From Ampullaceana balthica (taxonomy: Eukaryota; Mollusca; Gastropoda; Lymnaeidae), in contig CALYLW010000550.1 of the NCBI GenBank assembly GCA_944989445.1, positions 566,362 to 630,361 of the forward strand: DNA of 64,000 nt, written 5' to 3'. Of this stretch, positions 1-12,575 are shown piece by piece (positions within the stretch are counted from its first letter, which is position 1; the number at the start of each line of letters is the position of its first letter). The notes below the pieces were generated by a model. That model saw only the letters and a program-made list of their open reading frames with translations. It was not told where the DNA came from and did not search any database. Both the position numbers and the translations under genes were made by a program.

Positions 1-85
1 TAGATAAGCGTAGGACGCAATAATCTTCTGTATAGAAGGAGCGTCTGTAAACAGATAAGATAAGATAAGATAACATTCATTATCT
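1..85 (+). repeat. Dispersed repeat with GATAA tail, cut by window edge
   Basis: The segment contains GGACGCAATAATCTTCTGTA followed by a block of GATAA units. A diverged second copy lies at 45111-45180 with the same order of parts: GGACGCAAT, an imperfect CTTCTG/AGAA hairpin, GAGCGT, then AGATAAGATAA. A partial match to the CTTCTGTATAGAA core occurs near 16652. A shared body ending in a short simple repeat is what 3' ends of some SINEs and LINEs look like, so I read this as a retroposon tail. That is inference; no promoter box or coding part is visible. I associate the motif with snail sequences from memory only. Confidence 0.5.
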
Positions 86-613
86 AAACTTCTTCTTATT
101 TGAGACTAGATACAATTCTGTAATCGATCCGGAAAAAAGTGAAAACGATTTTGGTGACAATGCACATACTTAGTTTTGTTACGTAAATAAATACATAAAT
201 AAACACATATACGATCGTGACAACACTATAAATTAAAATTATCAAATAAAAAATAAAAAAATAAGGGTAAATTCAGCTTTCTGAAAGATTCAACCATTTA
301 AAAGAAGCCCCATTAAATGCCCTTCTATCTAATCTGGCGGGTGAAGAGAGAGAAGTCATTCATCGCTGCATATCATCAAGACTTGTCTAGATGAAACATG
401 AGCAAAGATCGACTGAACAATGATCCTGCGATTTCTACTGGAGGCATGAGGCCACGCCGACAATGTTCTCCACATTAAATAACATGTATGATCCTCTATT
501 TAAAACTCCTAAGCCCAATAAAAATACACAATAAATAAACATCGCGGGGGTGGGGACAAGGGGTGGGGGGGCTCAAACACACACCTTGCATGAGAGCAAC
601 CGTTCTTTCCCAT
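86..613. other. No gene seen
   Basis: AT-rich DNA up to about 300, then mixed composition. I see no protein match, RNA gene or repeat boundary. Confidence 0.5.
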
Positions 614-637
614 GACTCTCTCTCTCTCTCTCTCTCC
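614..637. repeat. (CT)n microsatellite
   Basis: An uninterrupted run of about twelve CT dinucleotides, followed by a GC-richer stretch to about 1000 in which I recognise nothing. Confidence 0.9.
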
Positions 638-1029
638 CAACTCCTCCTCCGCACGTACACCGCCCGGTACACAAATGCCATCTATCGGCGCTATCTGAAA
701 CACCGCACTTAATGGAATTACACGACGTCGATATAAACGATTTATTTTAGACGGCTCTCCCCGCAGCGGCCGATTGCCCGGCCCTGACTGCGCGTGCGTA
801 ATCATCTGTATAAAAAAAAGGCCGAGGCCCCAGCCTGGCCCGGGATCTTGTCATTCAACATGCGCACACGAACTCACCAGCAGGTCAACAATAGGAGGGG
901 GAGGGGAGAATGGGAGAGTGGTGAGCTCATTAAACTACGGCGATCACATCCCGGTAAGAAAGGCAAAGTACGGCCGGGCGTCTGATGCCTTTTGGTGGGT
1001 GATTACAGTGATGTTGACGAGATTAGCGG

Positions 1030-1290
1030 CTCTGTAAGGGGTCTAGGGGTCTGTTAGGGGTCTAGGGGTCTGTTAGGGGCTAGGGGTCATTTGAGACTAT
1101 GGGCTCTGTTGGAGGGCTAGGGGTATGTTAGGGTCTAGGGGTCTGTTGGGGGCCTAGGGGTCTGTTAGAGGCTAAGGGTCTGTTAGGGGTCTAGGGGTCT
1201 GTTAGAGGCAAGGGGTCTGTTAGGGGCTAGGGGTATGTTAGCGTCTAGGGGTCTGTTGGGGAGCCTAGGGGTCTGTTAGAGGCCTAGGCA
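1030..1290. repeat. G-rich minisatellite, about 19-bp unit
   Basis: About thirteen imperfect units built from AGGGGTCT and GTTAGGGG, with small length changes and substitutions (GTTAGAGG, GTTAGCGT). Each unit carries two runs of three or four G on the plus strand, so neighbouring units could form G-quadruplexes. The GTTAGGGG part resembles the animal telomere repeat TTAGGG, but the spacing is wrong for a true interstitial telomere block. Confidence 0.85.
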
Positions 1291-1499
1291 GGGTGGTCGC
1301 CTTGTAAGAATAATATCTATTTCCAGAATAAACAGCATCGAAAAAAAAACATATCGGTTCTAATGCCGACGACTTACAATGATCTTTTACTACTGGTCGT
1401 CTTGTGACAGTGCGAGCCATTTACACACCACATAGTTGAATAGTCTTAATGATCTAAAATATTTAGATAGGATTATATTCATTGGGTCAGACAACCCAA

Positions 1500-1636
1500 A
1501 ATTTACTATTAGTATATGTTTTATTGTGTTCGTTGACATATACTATCACTATGTATTCGTTGTGGCTGCTAACAATATTTACTATCGTCATATGTTTGTC
1601 GTTTGTTTTATATTTAGTATTATGTGTTTTGTGGTT
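1500..1636. repeat. Decayed edge of the 34-bp array
   Basis: Three or four degenerate copies of the neighbouring 34-bp unit can be traced from the parts TACTATC, TATGTTT and TTGTGGCTGCTAA. They have lost the AGATCT palindrome and diverged strongly, as expected at the old edge of an array that is homogenised in its centre. Confidence 0.6.
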
Positions 1637-4600
1637 GCTAAGATCTACTACCACAATGTTTGTTGTGGTTACTAAGATCTACTACCACAATGTTTGTTGT
1701 GGTAACTAAGATCTACTACCACAATGTTTGTTGTGGTTACTAAGATCTACTACCACAATGTTTGTTGTGGTAACTAAGATCTACAACCACAATGTTTGTT
1801 GTAATTACTAAGATCTACTACCACAATGTTTGTTGTGGTTACTAAGATCTACTACCACAATGTTTGTTGTGGTAACTAAGATCTACTACCACAATGTTTG
1901 TTGTGGTTACTAAGATCTACTACCACAATGTTTGTTGTGGTTACTAAGATCTACTACCACAATGTTTGTTGTGGTAACTAAGATCTACTACCACAATGTT
2001 TGTTGTGGTAACTAAGATCTACTACCACAATGTTTGTTGTGGTTACTAAGATCTACTACCACAATGTTTGTTGTGGTAACTAAGATCTACTACCACAATG
2101 TTTGTTGTGGTTACTAAGATCTACTACCACAATGTTTGTTGTGGTAACTAAGATCTACAACCACAATGTTTGTTGTAATTACTAAGATCTACTACCACAA
2201 TGTTTGTTGTGGTTACTAAGATCTACTACCACAATGTTTGTTGTGGTAACTAAGATCTACTACCACAATGTTTGTTGTGGTAACTAAGATCTACTACCAC
2301 AATGTTTGTTGTGGTTACTAAGATCTACTACCACAATGTTTGTTGTGGTAACTAAGATCTACAACCACAATGTTTGTTGTAATTGCTAAGATCTACTACC
2401 ACAATGTTTGTTGTAATTACTAAGATCTACTACCACAATGTTTGTTGCAATTACTAAGATCTACTACCACAATGTTGGTTGTGGTTACTAAGATCTACTA
2501 CCACAATGTTTGTTGCAATTACTAAGATCTACTACCACAATGTTTGTTGTAATTACTAAGATCTACTACCACAATGTTGGTTGTGGTTACTAAGATCTAC
2601 TACCACAATGTTTGTTGTGGTTACTAAGATCTACTACCACAATGTTTGTTGTAATTACTAAGATCTACTACCACAATGTTGGTTGTGGTTACTAAGATCT
2701 ACAACAACAATGTTTGTTGTAATTACTAAGATCTACTACCACAATGTTTGTTGCAATTACTAAGATCTACTACCACAATGTTTGTTGTAATTACTAAGAT
2801 CTACTACCACAATGTTGGTTGTGGTTACTAAGATCTACTACCACAATGTTTGTTGTGGTAACTAAGATCTACTACCACAATGTTTGTTGTGGTTACTAAG
2901 ATCTACTACCACAATGTTTGTTGTGGTTACTAAGATCTACTACCACAATGTTTGTTGTGGTTACTAAGATCTACTACCACAATGTTTGTTGCAATTACTA
3001 AGATCTACTACCACAATGTTTGTTGTGGTTACTAAGATCTACTACCACAATGTTTGTTGTGGTAACTAAGATCTACTACCACAATGTTTGTTGTGGTTAC
3101 TAAGATCTACTACCACAATGTTTGTTGTGGTTACTAAGATCTACTACCACAATGTTGGTTGTGGTTACTAAGATCTACTACCACAATGTTTGCTGTGGTA
3201 ACTAAGATCTACAACCACAATGTTTGTTGTGGTTACTAAGATCTACTACCACAATGTTGGTTGTGGTTACTAAGATCTACAACCACAATGTTTGTTGTAA
3301 TTGCTAAGATCTACTACCACAATGTTTGTTGTGGTAACTAAGATCTACTACCACAATGTTTGTTGTGGTTACTAAGATCTACTACCACAATGTTTGTTGC
3401 AATTACTAAGATCTACTACCACAATGTTTGTTGCAATTACTAAGATCTACTACCACAATGTTTGTTGTGGTTACTAAGATCTACTACCACAATGTTTGCT
3501 GTGGTTACTAAGATCTACTACCACAATGTTTGTTGTGGTTACTAAGATCTACTACCACAATGTTTGTTGTGGTAACTAAGATCTACTACCACAATGTTTG
3601 CTGTGGTTACTAAGATCTACTACCACAATGTTTGTTGTGGTTACTAAGATCTACTACCACAATGTTTGTTGTGGTAACTAAGATCTACTACCACAATGTT
3701 TGTTGTGGTTACTAAGATCTACTACCACAATGTTTGTTGCAATTACTAAGATCTACTACCACAATGTTTGTTGCAATTACTAAGATCTACTACCACAATG
3801 TTTGTTGTGGTTACTAAGATCTACTACCACAATGTTTGCTGTGGTTACTAAGATCTACTACCACAATGTTTGTTGTGGTTACTAAGATCTACTACCACAA
3901 TGTTTGTTGTGGTTACTAAGATCTACTACCACAATGTTTGTTGTGGTTACTAAGATCTACTACCACAATGTTTGTTGTGGTTACTAAGATCTACTACCAC
4001 AATGTTTGTTGTGGTAACTAAGATCTACTACCACAATGTTTGCTGTGGTTACTAAGATCTACTACCACAATGTTTGTTGTGGTTACTAAGATCTACTACC
4101 ACAATGTTTGTTGTGGTAACTAAGATCTACTACCACAATGTTGGTTGTGGTTACTAAGATCTACAACCACAATGTTTGTTGTAATTGCTAAGATCTACTA
4201 CCACAATGTTTGTTGTGGTAACTAAGATCTACTACCACAATGTTTGTTGTGGTTACTAAGATCTACTACCACAATGTTGGTTGTGGTTACTAAGATCTAC
4301 TACCACAATGTTTGTTGTGGTTACTAAGATCTACTACCACAATGTTTGTTGTGGTTACTAAGATCTACTACCACAATGTTTGTTGTGGTTACTAAGATCT
4401 ACTACCACAATGTTGGTTGTGGTTACTAAGATCTACTACCACAATGTTTGTTGTGGTTACTAAGATCTACTACCACAATGTTTGTTGTGGTTACTAAGAT
4501 CTACTACCACAATGTTTGCTGTGGTTACTAAGATCTACTACCACAATGTTTGTTGTGGTTACTAAGATCTACTACCACAATGTTTGTTGTGGTTACTAAG

Positions 4601-5106
4601 ATCTACTACCACAATGTTTGTTGCAATTACTAAGATCTACTACCACAATGTTTGTTGCAATTACTAAGATCTACTACCACAATGTTTGCTGTGGTAACTA
4701 AGATCTACAACCACAATGTTTGTTGTGGTTGCTAAGATCTACTACCACAATGTTTGCTGTGGTTACTAAGATCTACTACCACAATGTTTGTTGTGGTTAC
4801 TAAGATCTACTACCACAATGTTTGTTGTAATTACTAAGATCTACTACCACAATGTTTGTTGTGGTTACTAAGATCTACTACCACAATGTTTGTTGTGGTT
4901 ACTAAGATCTACTACCACAATGTTTGTTGTGGTAACTAAGATCTACTACCACAATGTTTGTTGTGGTTACTAAGATCTACTACCACAATGTTTGTTGTGG
5001 TAACTAAGATCTACAACAACAATGTTTGTTGTAATTACTAAGATCTACTACCACAATGTTTGTTGTGGTTACTAAGATCTACTACCACAATGTTTGCTGT
5101 GGTTAC
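1637..5106. repeat. 34-bp satellite-like array, about 102 copies
   Basis: About 3.47 kb of head-to-tail 34-bp units; 3470 divided by 34 is 102, with almost no length change. Each unit holds the palindrome AGATCT (a BglII site) and an inverted repeat, ACCACAA with TTGTGGT around a 6-nt loop. Variant units are interspersed: TGTGGTT, TGTGGTA, TGTAATT, TGCAATT, a TTGGTTG form, a TTTGCTG form and an ACAACCAC form. Variant order recurs at offsets that are multiples of 34 bp, for example 374 bp (1781 and 2155) and 340 bp (3397 and 3737), which points to block duplication. Because 34 is not a multiple of three and the unit contains TAA, the array does not code. It ends sharply at 5106. There are no unique spacers, so it is not a CRISPR array. 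Confidence 0.95.
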
Positions 5107-8100
5107 CATCAAGATATGTGGTAGTATGCTTATCCCGGGGTTGTACCCCTGCAGTCACCATCTAGACATCAGCACACACAAACCCAACAAAACATTAACC
5201 GCCTGGAGTGAATAGGAAAACTTGATCATGGAGGAATTCGCTCTTCGTTGAGATAAGTTTCAACACGTAACGTAGATACATGAGTCTGGTCTAAACGGAA
5301 CGGACGGTTTTGGTGGAGCTTAAGGGAAGGAAAGGGGGGGGAGGGGGAGTTGGAGCGTCGGACGGAAGGTTTCCTTTGAGCAGCATCTTTCAAAAAGCCA
5401 AGTTATTAGAGCCAGTGAGAGCGGCGGGAAATAGATTCACTAATGGCCAGGGCGATTAGGTTAAATACGTTTGCACAAACAGATAATTCGAGATATACGC
5501 CATAGGGGGAACCAGATACACGACAATTTAGAAGGGGTTTTAGAAGAGGGGTTGGGGTGGGGGAAGGGTTGTGGGAAGAGGGGGGAGGGATAAGATGAGA
5601 AAACTGGGCCCGGATAGGATGGCAACACGGATTGAAAGAATAGAAGGAGACGAGGTGAAGGGAGAAGGGTGGAGTTACATGAAAAATGGGGGGGAGGGGG
5701 AGTAATCACGGAATTAAAGACTGAAGTTTCTCACGAGACACGGTGAAACTGAAACGTCGATATGAAATAATACTAAAATTCAGTTTTAAAAGATATTTTT
5801 TTAATATTAGAAGACACGAAAAGGTAGATTTAGATTAGGGAAATCGTAGAGTTAGGTAAAAAGATAAAGTGACAAGAGATAACAGAATAAGAACGCGCTG
5901 CGAGCTATGATACCGCGGCGTATTGAAACAGAGATAATGGCAAACGCAAATAATACAAGTTATAATAAAAGATTTTTTAAAAGAAAGAATTTTTAAAGGA
6001 ATCATTTTTTAAGGATAGAAAAAATGCCACTCAAAGGGGAAAATATCGAATACATATTTTGATGTTTTCGGAACAATAAATTGTAACAATTCTCCATTTT
6101 TATTTCAATTTTTTAAATTCATTTTTTTAAATTTAAGATTATCTTTGCTCTGTCAAAACCAACGCATATATATATTTAAATGTGCCATAATACTGTTATT
6201 ATTAATTTCATTAGTTAGACACTATGGGAAATTTACTTGTACGTTTCTAACTAAGATTGGCGTTTTCTTAGATCACACGTCAAACAAATAAATACATATT
6301 TTAAATATATAGAATATAGAGATATAAATAAAAAGAGCTAAGGGATACTAAACATATAAAAACTCTTTAATAAATAGAGTTTTTAAAAAAGATTTTTAAA
6401 AAAACACGTTTTCATAAGTGAACTAAAAAGAAGAAAAAAAGTTAAAAGTTATAAGTCCAAGTACTTTGATTTAATATGACTAAAAACTTGGGGCGGGCGC
6501 TTATGAGGTTCTACATATGCAGTTCAGTCATTCTCTCACTTATAGATCTCTCTTTTGCCTTCTAAATTATAAATCTTTAATTCTTATACCAAACACCAGC
6601 CCAGCGTTTTTAGTACAATGTGATAAGGCCGCAAGACTTGACACCTGCTATTAATTATTAATTTTTTAAGTTTAAATTGTTTTTCTATTTTAATTTTTAT
6701 AGTCCTTAAGAATCGTTTATCTACACGTGATACCAACAAAAAAATTCTAAATAACGTTTTTTTTTAAAAAAAGGGAAAAGAAAACGTGTGTGCTGTCATT
6801 TTCATCGCTTCTCTCTGTAACATCCAGCTCTCTACCGAGGGACCGAATGACAAACGTGTTCATGGGCCGCAGTATATGACGAAAAAGGCCGCGGGTTGCC
6901 CGACACCAGCGATATACGGTAACCATATACTCCTCTACTGCCCCCACCCCCAAGCTTGGATTCATTTTTTACAAAAAATAATAAACAGTTCTACTGTGAA
7001 AGCTGTTTGTGCAAACCACATATTATGATCATCTTATGATGATGGGTTCCTGGCCAAGACTAGGTTAACATTACGCAGAGTTAGTTGCAGAGCACTTATA
7101 GGATTAGCTCCCTGTCATAAGTTAGAATCTTTTTTTTCATCTCTTTTTTTTATTTTTTTAAAAATTTTATAAATAACAGAACAGGAACACTTGGTTTTTA
7201 TTAGAGGAGAAATGTCTTACAATTTTACAATTAATGAAAAACTGTGAAGACAAATTCAAACTTTTTTTTTCCCAACTGCAGTCCAGTCTATAATTTCCTT
7301 GGAATTCATTCATGCTGGGAAGCTAACGACTACTAATAATCATACGATGATATCAAAAGATAAAGATTAAAAATAATTGCAGTGTTTAACGTTAGGCCTA
7401 ACCATCCTTTGATTTCTCTAGAAACTAACAATCCAACGATTGTATTTATCTTTTTTAAAACATTTAAACCACTATTATTCCATGAAATGTCCGTTTCCTG
7501 CGTGTTCATAGAAAATAACAAACAAAATCATTCGGGCAAGGTAACCTTTTAAATGCAGGAAGTGAAGAAATCCATTTGTGATAAAACGAATGATTATGAA
7601 TAATGATTGGCCTATGAAATGGTCATTGTTTCCCCTTACAGTCATATAAGAAGAAGATTGTTCGTGGTGTATGCATTAACGACTATGTTAACAGGTTAAT
7701 CATCACTCAAGACTGGCATGAATATTATGAAATATATACTGTGTATATTGCCCATAAATTACATTTGCCGTGTCACGACTGTATGATGTAAGGGAACTAA
7801 TCTATTTGAAACAAGTTAGCTAAATCTGTTACCAGCGTATTTCTTCTACCCATGTCACACATGGGGGAGGGGACAGAGATACATCACTGATCTTCTTTTT
7901 TTTATTCTTTCTTTTCTTTTTTTTCCTTTTTTAAATTATTTTTTATGCTCATTTCTAGGATTGATAAAACAGTGGAACATACTCTCAGTCGGATACTGCA
8001 ATATTGAATACATTTTACATGGGCGTTTTATATATATGTATAAATATGTAAAAAACCCATTTTACAAATAGTATTGAATCTGGTCCCGCCTCTTAAAACG

Positions 8101-8537
8101 CCGACTCTGGCCCTGCACGTAAACAGTATCAGTGACAAGGTTAAATTAGGGGCCGACACTGTCGTTTTTCATTCCTAATGGAGCAATGTTAACCTTTCGG
8201 TCGTCGATCCGGGCCTGACATTATGGGATACGACCCTGACGCGCCAGTATAATTAATATTTAAATTTATCTTCGGTATTTTCCGCCATAACCCTCAATTT
8301 CTCCACCGAGCGGACACACACCGACTTCAACTCCACCGCGCTGTCTAATTACAACACGATTTTTGACGGTTTAAAAAACTGCCCCCGCCCTGTTTGCAAT
8401 TACCCCACTCCACGCCGTATAATCCATCCGACCGGAAAGCGATGTTAATGACTGAAATTATATGTTTATAACCAGCATTTCTGCCACGGGCACAATGGAC
8501 GCGATTAAGATTGGCATTCGCGCCGCTACAAAAGCAG
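5107..8537. other. No gene seen; purine-rich then AT-rich DNA
   Basis: 5330-5352 and 5520-5705 are G/A-rich with runs of five to eight G; the proline-rich minus-strand frame there is a composition effect. From 5760 to 8300 the DNA is strongly AT-rich with many T and A runs. Short frames at 6747-7028 show no family motif that I recognise. Confidence 0.5.
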
Positions 8538-8563
8538 GTCTCTCTCTCTCTCTCTCTCCCTCT
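8538..8563. repeat. (TC)n microsatellite
   Basis: A run of TC dinucleotides inside a GC-richer patch (about 8290-8660). Confidence 0.85.
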
Positions 8564-8989
8564 ATTCACAATGCCGCCCCCGCCCGCCCCCTACCCACCG
8601 ACATTAAGACCGTGGCCGCTTGAGCAGGTCCCAAACCAGCACGCCCCACGCCATTCATATCTTGGCCTTTTGGAAGAGGTGAGACGATATTTTTGTTATC
8701 TCCCAAACTGGTAGTCTTTGAGCGTCCCGTCATCATAAAACCCCCCGAAATCCCGTCTGTGAGATCTGCTTACCGTGATTTATGCCTTAAAGTCAGGGCA
8801 TCTATTGAAACGCATGCCTTCGAAATTACAGAGGATTTTTAAGGAGACAAAAAAATTAGAACAGTAACAGAGAAAATATTACTTTAGCATTTCAGATGGG
8901 AGCACCATGCATAATACATCAGCATCACCAAAGATACATTATGATTACATAAACGTCGCGAAATTAGAGATCTAAACTACATAAACATC

Positions 8990-9140
8990 ACCAACTCGGT
9001 GGCAGTAGCCTACAGCAACATTACCGAATAGGAGCGGTAGCCTAGAGTAACATTACCGAATAGGCGCAGTAGCCTACAGTCTATAGCGACATTACCGACT
9101 TGGAGCCATAGATTATATCAACATCACCTAATTGTAGCCT
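8990..9140. repeat. Degenerate tandem repeat, about 33-bp unit
   Basis: About four imperfect units sharing AACATTACCGAATAGG and GTAGCCTA, with increasing divergence to the right. It lies just before the large 25-bp array but shares no motif with it. Confidence 0.6.
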
Positions 9141-9277
9141 TAGACTCAAAGAATCTATCAACATCAATATCAGTCACATCGATGGGTGTCAGTCCTGTGA
9201 GATAATCCGCGAGTGTTCAGTGACTTGAACATTACCATGATAAGTCAAATGGATATAATATGTAAAGATTTTTAGCA

Positions 9278-10825
9278 ACTACATACCGACTACATTCTCT
9301 CCACTACATACGGACCACAATCTCTTCATTTCACACAGACCGCAATCTCTTCACTTTAATATATACGGACCACAGTCTCTCCACCACATACGGACCACAG
9401 TCTCTTCATTACATACGGACCACAGTCTCTCCACTACATACGGACCACAGTCTCTCCACTACATACGGATCACAGTCTCTTCATTACATACGGACCACAG
9501 TCTCTCCACTACATACGGACCCCAATCTCTCCACGACATACGGACCACAGTCTCTTCACTACATACGAACCACAGTCTCTTCACTACATACGGATCACAG
9601 TCTCTTCACTACATACGGACCACAGTCTCTCCACCACATACGGACCACAGTCTCTCCACTACATACGGATCACCGTCTCTTCATTACATACGGACCAGTC
9701 TCTCCACCACATACGGACTACAGTGTCTTCAATTCATACGGACCGCAGTCTCTTCACTATATATAGACCACAGTCTCTCCACTACATACGGACTACAGTG
9801 TCTTCAATTCATACGGATCACATTCTCTTCACTACATACGGACCACAGTCTCTCCACCACATACGGACCACAGTCTCTCCACCACATACGGACTACAGTG
9901 TCTTCAATTCATACCGACCGCAGTCTCTTAACTATATATGGACCACAGTCTCTCCACTACATACGGACCACAGTGTCTTCAATTCATACGGACCACATTT
10001 TCTCCACTACATACGGACCACAGTCTCTCCACCACATACGGACCACAGTCTCTCCACCACATACGGACTACAGTGTCTTCAATTCATACGGACCGCAGTC
10101 TCTTCAATTCATACGGACCGCAGTCTCTTCACTATATATGGACCACAGTCTCTCCACTACATACGGACCACAGTGTCTTCAATTCATACGGATCACAGTC
10201 TCTTCACTACATACGGACCACAGTCTTTCCACCACATACGGACCACAGTCTCTCCACGACATACGGACTACAGTGTCTTCAATTCATACGGACCGCAGTC
10301 TCTTCACTATATATGGACCACCGTCTCTCCACTACATACGGATCACAGTGTCTTCAATTCATACGGACCACATTCTCTCCACTACATACGGACCACATTC
10401 TCTCCACTACATAAGGACCACAGTCTCATCACTACATACGGACCACATTCTCTCCACTACATACGGACCAGAGTCTCTCCACTATATTCGGACCACAGTG
10501 TCTTCAATTCATACGGACCACATTCTCTCCACTGCATACGGACCACAGTCTCTCCACTATATTATTACCACAGTGTCTTCAATTCATACGGACCACATTC
10601 TCTCCACTACATACGGACCACAGTCTCTCCACTATATTCGGACCACAGTGTTTTCAATTCATACGGACCGCAGTCTCTTAACTACATACGGACCACAGTC
10701 TCTCCACTATATTCGGACCACAGTGTCTTCAATTCATAAGGACCACAGTCTCTTCACTACATACGGACCACAGTCTCTTCACTACATACGGACCACAATC
10801 TCTCCACTACATACGGACCACAGTC
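9278..10825 (+). repeat. 25-bp minisatellite, about 62 copies, stop-free
   Basis: Units are built from CACTACATACGGACC followed by ACAGTCTCTC. Variants include TTCAATTCATACGG, CTATATATGG and CCACCACATACGG. A 7-unit higher-order repeat of 175 bp is visible: the block starting CAGTGTCTTCAATTC occurs at 9721, 9896 and 10071, then at 10271 after one extra unit. The consensus unit has no stop codon in any plus-strand frame, and 25 is not a multiple of three. Every long frame therefore cycles through all phases and yields a 25-residue peptide repeat with a core like TVSSIHTDHS. This gives overlapping open frames up to about 359 codons (9723-10739 and 9898-10977). I read these as by-products of the repeat, since no signal peptide or flanking coding sequence is seen. 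Confidence 0.92.
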
Positions 10826-11491
10826 AAACCCAACAAACTAAGAATAAACATTTTCCAGCGCCCTTCCCTAAGACTTCTACAGGATACGCTGTAATAGGCC
10901 ATTTAAATCCATTCAAACATCGAACTATTATCTTAAAGATAATTTTATTTGATATAAGCTATTCACTGCACTGGTAATTACGATGTTTAAAAACGGCATT
11001 TAATAAATAGCTTTTTAAATAAAAGTTCCCCTTCGGTCTCCCACTCTGGGCATTTCTATTGTGCGTAATGCTGCCTACGATAGGGTATCAACAAAGCATG
11101 TTATTGACAGCAGAGGTTACGCTTCGAATATACCTAATTTATCAGCTTCAGACGTTACGTCGGCTCCTCTCAGCTTACATACTGCGACGTGGGAAAATAA
11201 ACTTGTGGATGATCAAGCAGTTTTCTTTTTTTCGAGACCGGGAGATCATCAGCCTTACAACGTCACATCCGGTATTGGCCACGTGACCTAGTTAACACAC
11301 CGATGACTGTCCTTTCTTAGGGCAAGGACAGCACGTAAAAAAAAATTTTTAATAACGAAACAATAAACCAGGGTGTGTGGTCCAAAAACCTTTTAAATTT
11401 ACGACGCCCCTGCAAAATCAAGATTTTTCAAAAAGTCTAAATTGTGAACTTTGAAGAAATCGCAGAAAAATTGAACAAATGATACCCCTAC
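10826..11491. other. No gene seen
   Basis: Mixed, mostly AT-rich DNA after the 25-bp array. Two overlapping short frames at 11059-11291 carry no motif that I recognise. Confidence 0.45.
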
Positions 11492-11708
11492 TAATGATCC
11501 CTCTAAGTTTCGTTGGTACGATGAAATGTTCTATCTTTTTTTTTAATAAACTCCTGAGCAAAGTTATGCAGTATTTTTCTATATTTTTTTTAAAGAAAAA
11601 TTATATATTTCTCAAAAGCACATATAATAACTTTAATAAAATTTGCCACGCGATAGCTCTAAAACTGCTGCTCGGCATCGGACAGAAAACGACTTAGAGG
11701 GAACACTG
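11492..11708 (-). mobile_element. hAT-like MITE, CAGTGTTCCC family (copy 1)
   Basis: The right end reads CTTAGAGGGAACACTG, whose reverse complement is CAGTGTTCCCTCTAAG. The left end has TGATCCCTCTAAG, matching that inverted repeat with few changes. Internal landmarks shared with the other copies, read on the minus strand, are the CATCGGACAG / GTCTGACCGACG block and the TTTGCTCAGGAG / TTTGCACACGAG block. The target duplication is not convincing. The element is non-coding. Confidence 0.6.
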
Positions 11709-12117
11709 ACCCCCCAACCCCCAAATGTTATTAGACACAGTCAATCAATGATTGTAACACAGCTGGGAGGGCACGTTAGTGGCAGCTATGTATTGTTTAG
11801 CGGCTAGGTGCTCCATTTCAAAATAATTAGAGCTGATCGCGAGTAGAACAGTAGTGCATACTCGGAGTCTCCTTTTGCGAATTGGTGATGAGGTGAGTTT
11901 CCCAGAACGTGCTCTAACGTCTGTGATACCTCGTATCTGGTCTCATCCGTACACTCCGTGCACTAGTTTTAGGCGTCATCTTGAAAAAAAAACAAAAAAA
12001 CTTCACGCACAAGTCTTCATGAGTCCTAAAGAGACAGGCGTCACTCCCACTTTCCATGGGCAGGAAACATAATGGTGTGTGTGTTAAATTTTAACTATCC
12101 TTAACAAGTAACCATGT
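11709..12117. other. No gene seen
   Basis: Mixed sequence between the MITE and the 39-bp array; no coding or RNA signal recognised. Confidence 0.4.
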
Positions 12118-12575
12118 GTCCCCCTTGCCTGATGTCAACATCCTAACCCACTAATGTCCTCCCTTGCCTGATGTCAACATCCTAACCCACTAATGTCATC
12201 CCTTGCCTGATGTCAACATCCTAACCGACGAAATTTCCTCCCTTGCCTGATGTCAACATCCTAACCCACTAATGTCCTCCCTTGCCTGATGTCAACATCC
12301 TAACCCACTAATGTCCTCCCTTGCCTGATGTCAACTTCCTAACCCACAAATCTCCTCCCTTGCCTGATGTCAACATCCTAACCCACAAATCTCCTCCCTT
12401 GCCTGATGTCAACTTCCTAACCCACAAATCTCCTCCCTTGCCTGATGTCAACATCCTAACCCACAAATCTCATCCCTTGCCTGATGTCAACATCCTAACC
12501 CACAAATCTCCTCCCTTGCCTGATGTCAACATCCTAACCCACCTTTTCCCACCTCGCCTGATGTCATCCACGCAT
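12118..12575 (+). repeat. 39-bp minisatellite, about 12 copies
   Basis: Units centre on TTGCCTGATGTCAACATCC and end CTAACCCAC with AAATCT or TAATGT. Eleven units are close to consensus and a twelfth decays after 12554. As 39 is 13 codons and the later units lack stops, a plus-strand frame (12321-12773) reads a 13-residue repeat with core PPLPDVNILTHKS. The earlier units contain TAATGT and break that frame. No start context or domain supports a real protein. Confidence 0.9.

Noticed and set aside
1637..5106. CRISPR-like array of short direct repeats
   Set aside because: Units are contiguous 34-mers with no unique spacers, there are no cas genes, and the context is eukaryotic.
5461..5709. Proline/serine-rich minus-strand frame of 82 codons
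   Set aside because: Produced by a purine-rich tract on the plus strand; no motif.
9723..10977. Two proteins of 338 and 359 residues
   Set aside because: They overlap in different frames of the same 25-bp repeat, which has no stop in any phase. Nothing outside the array supports coding.
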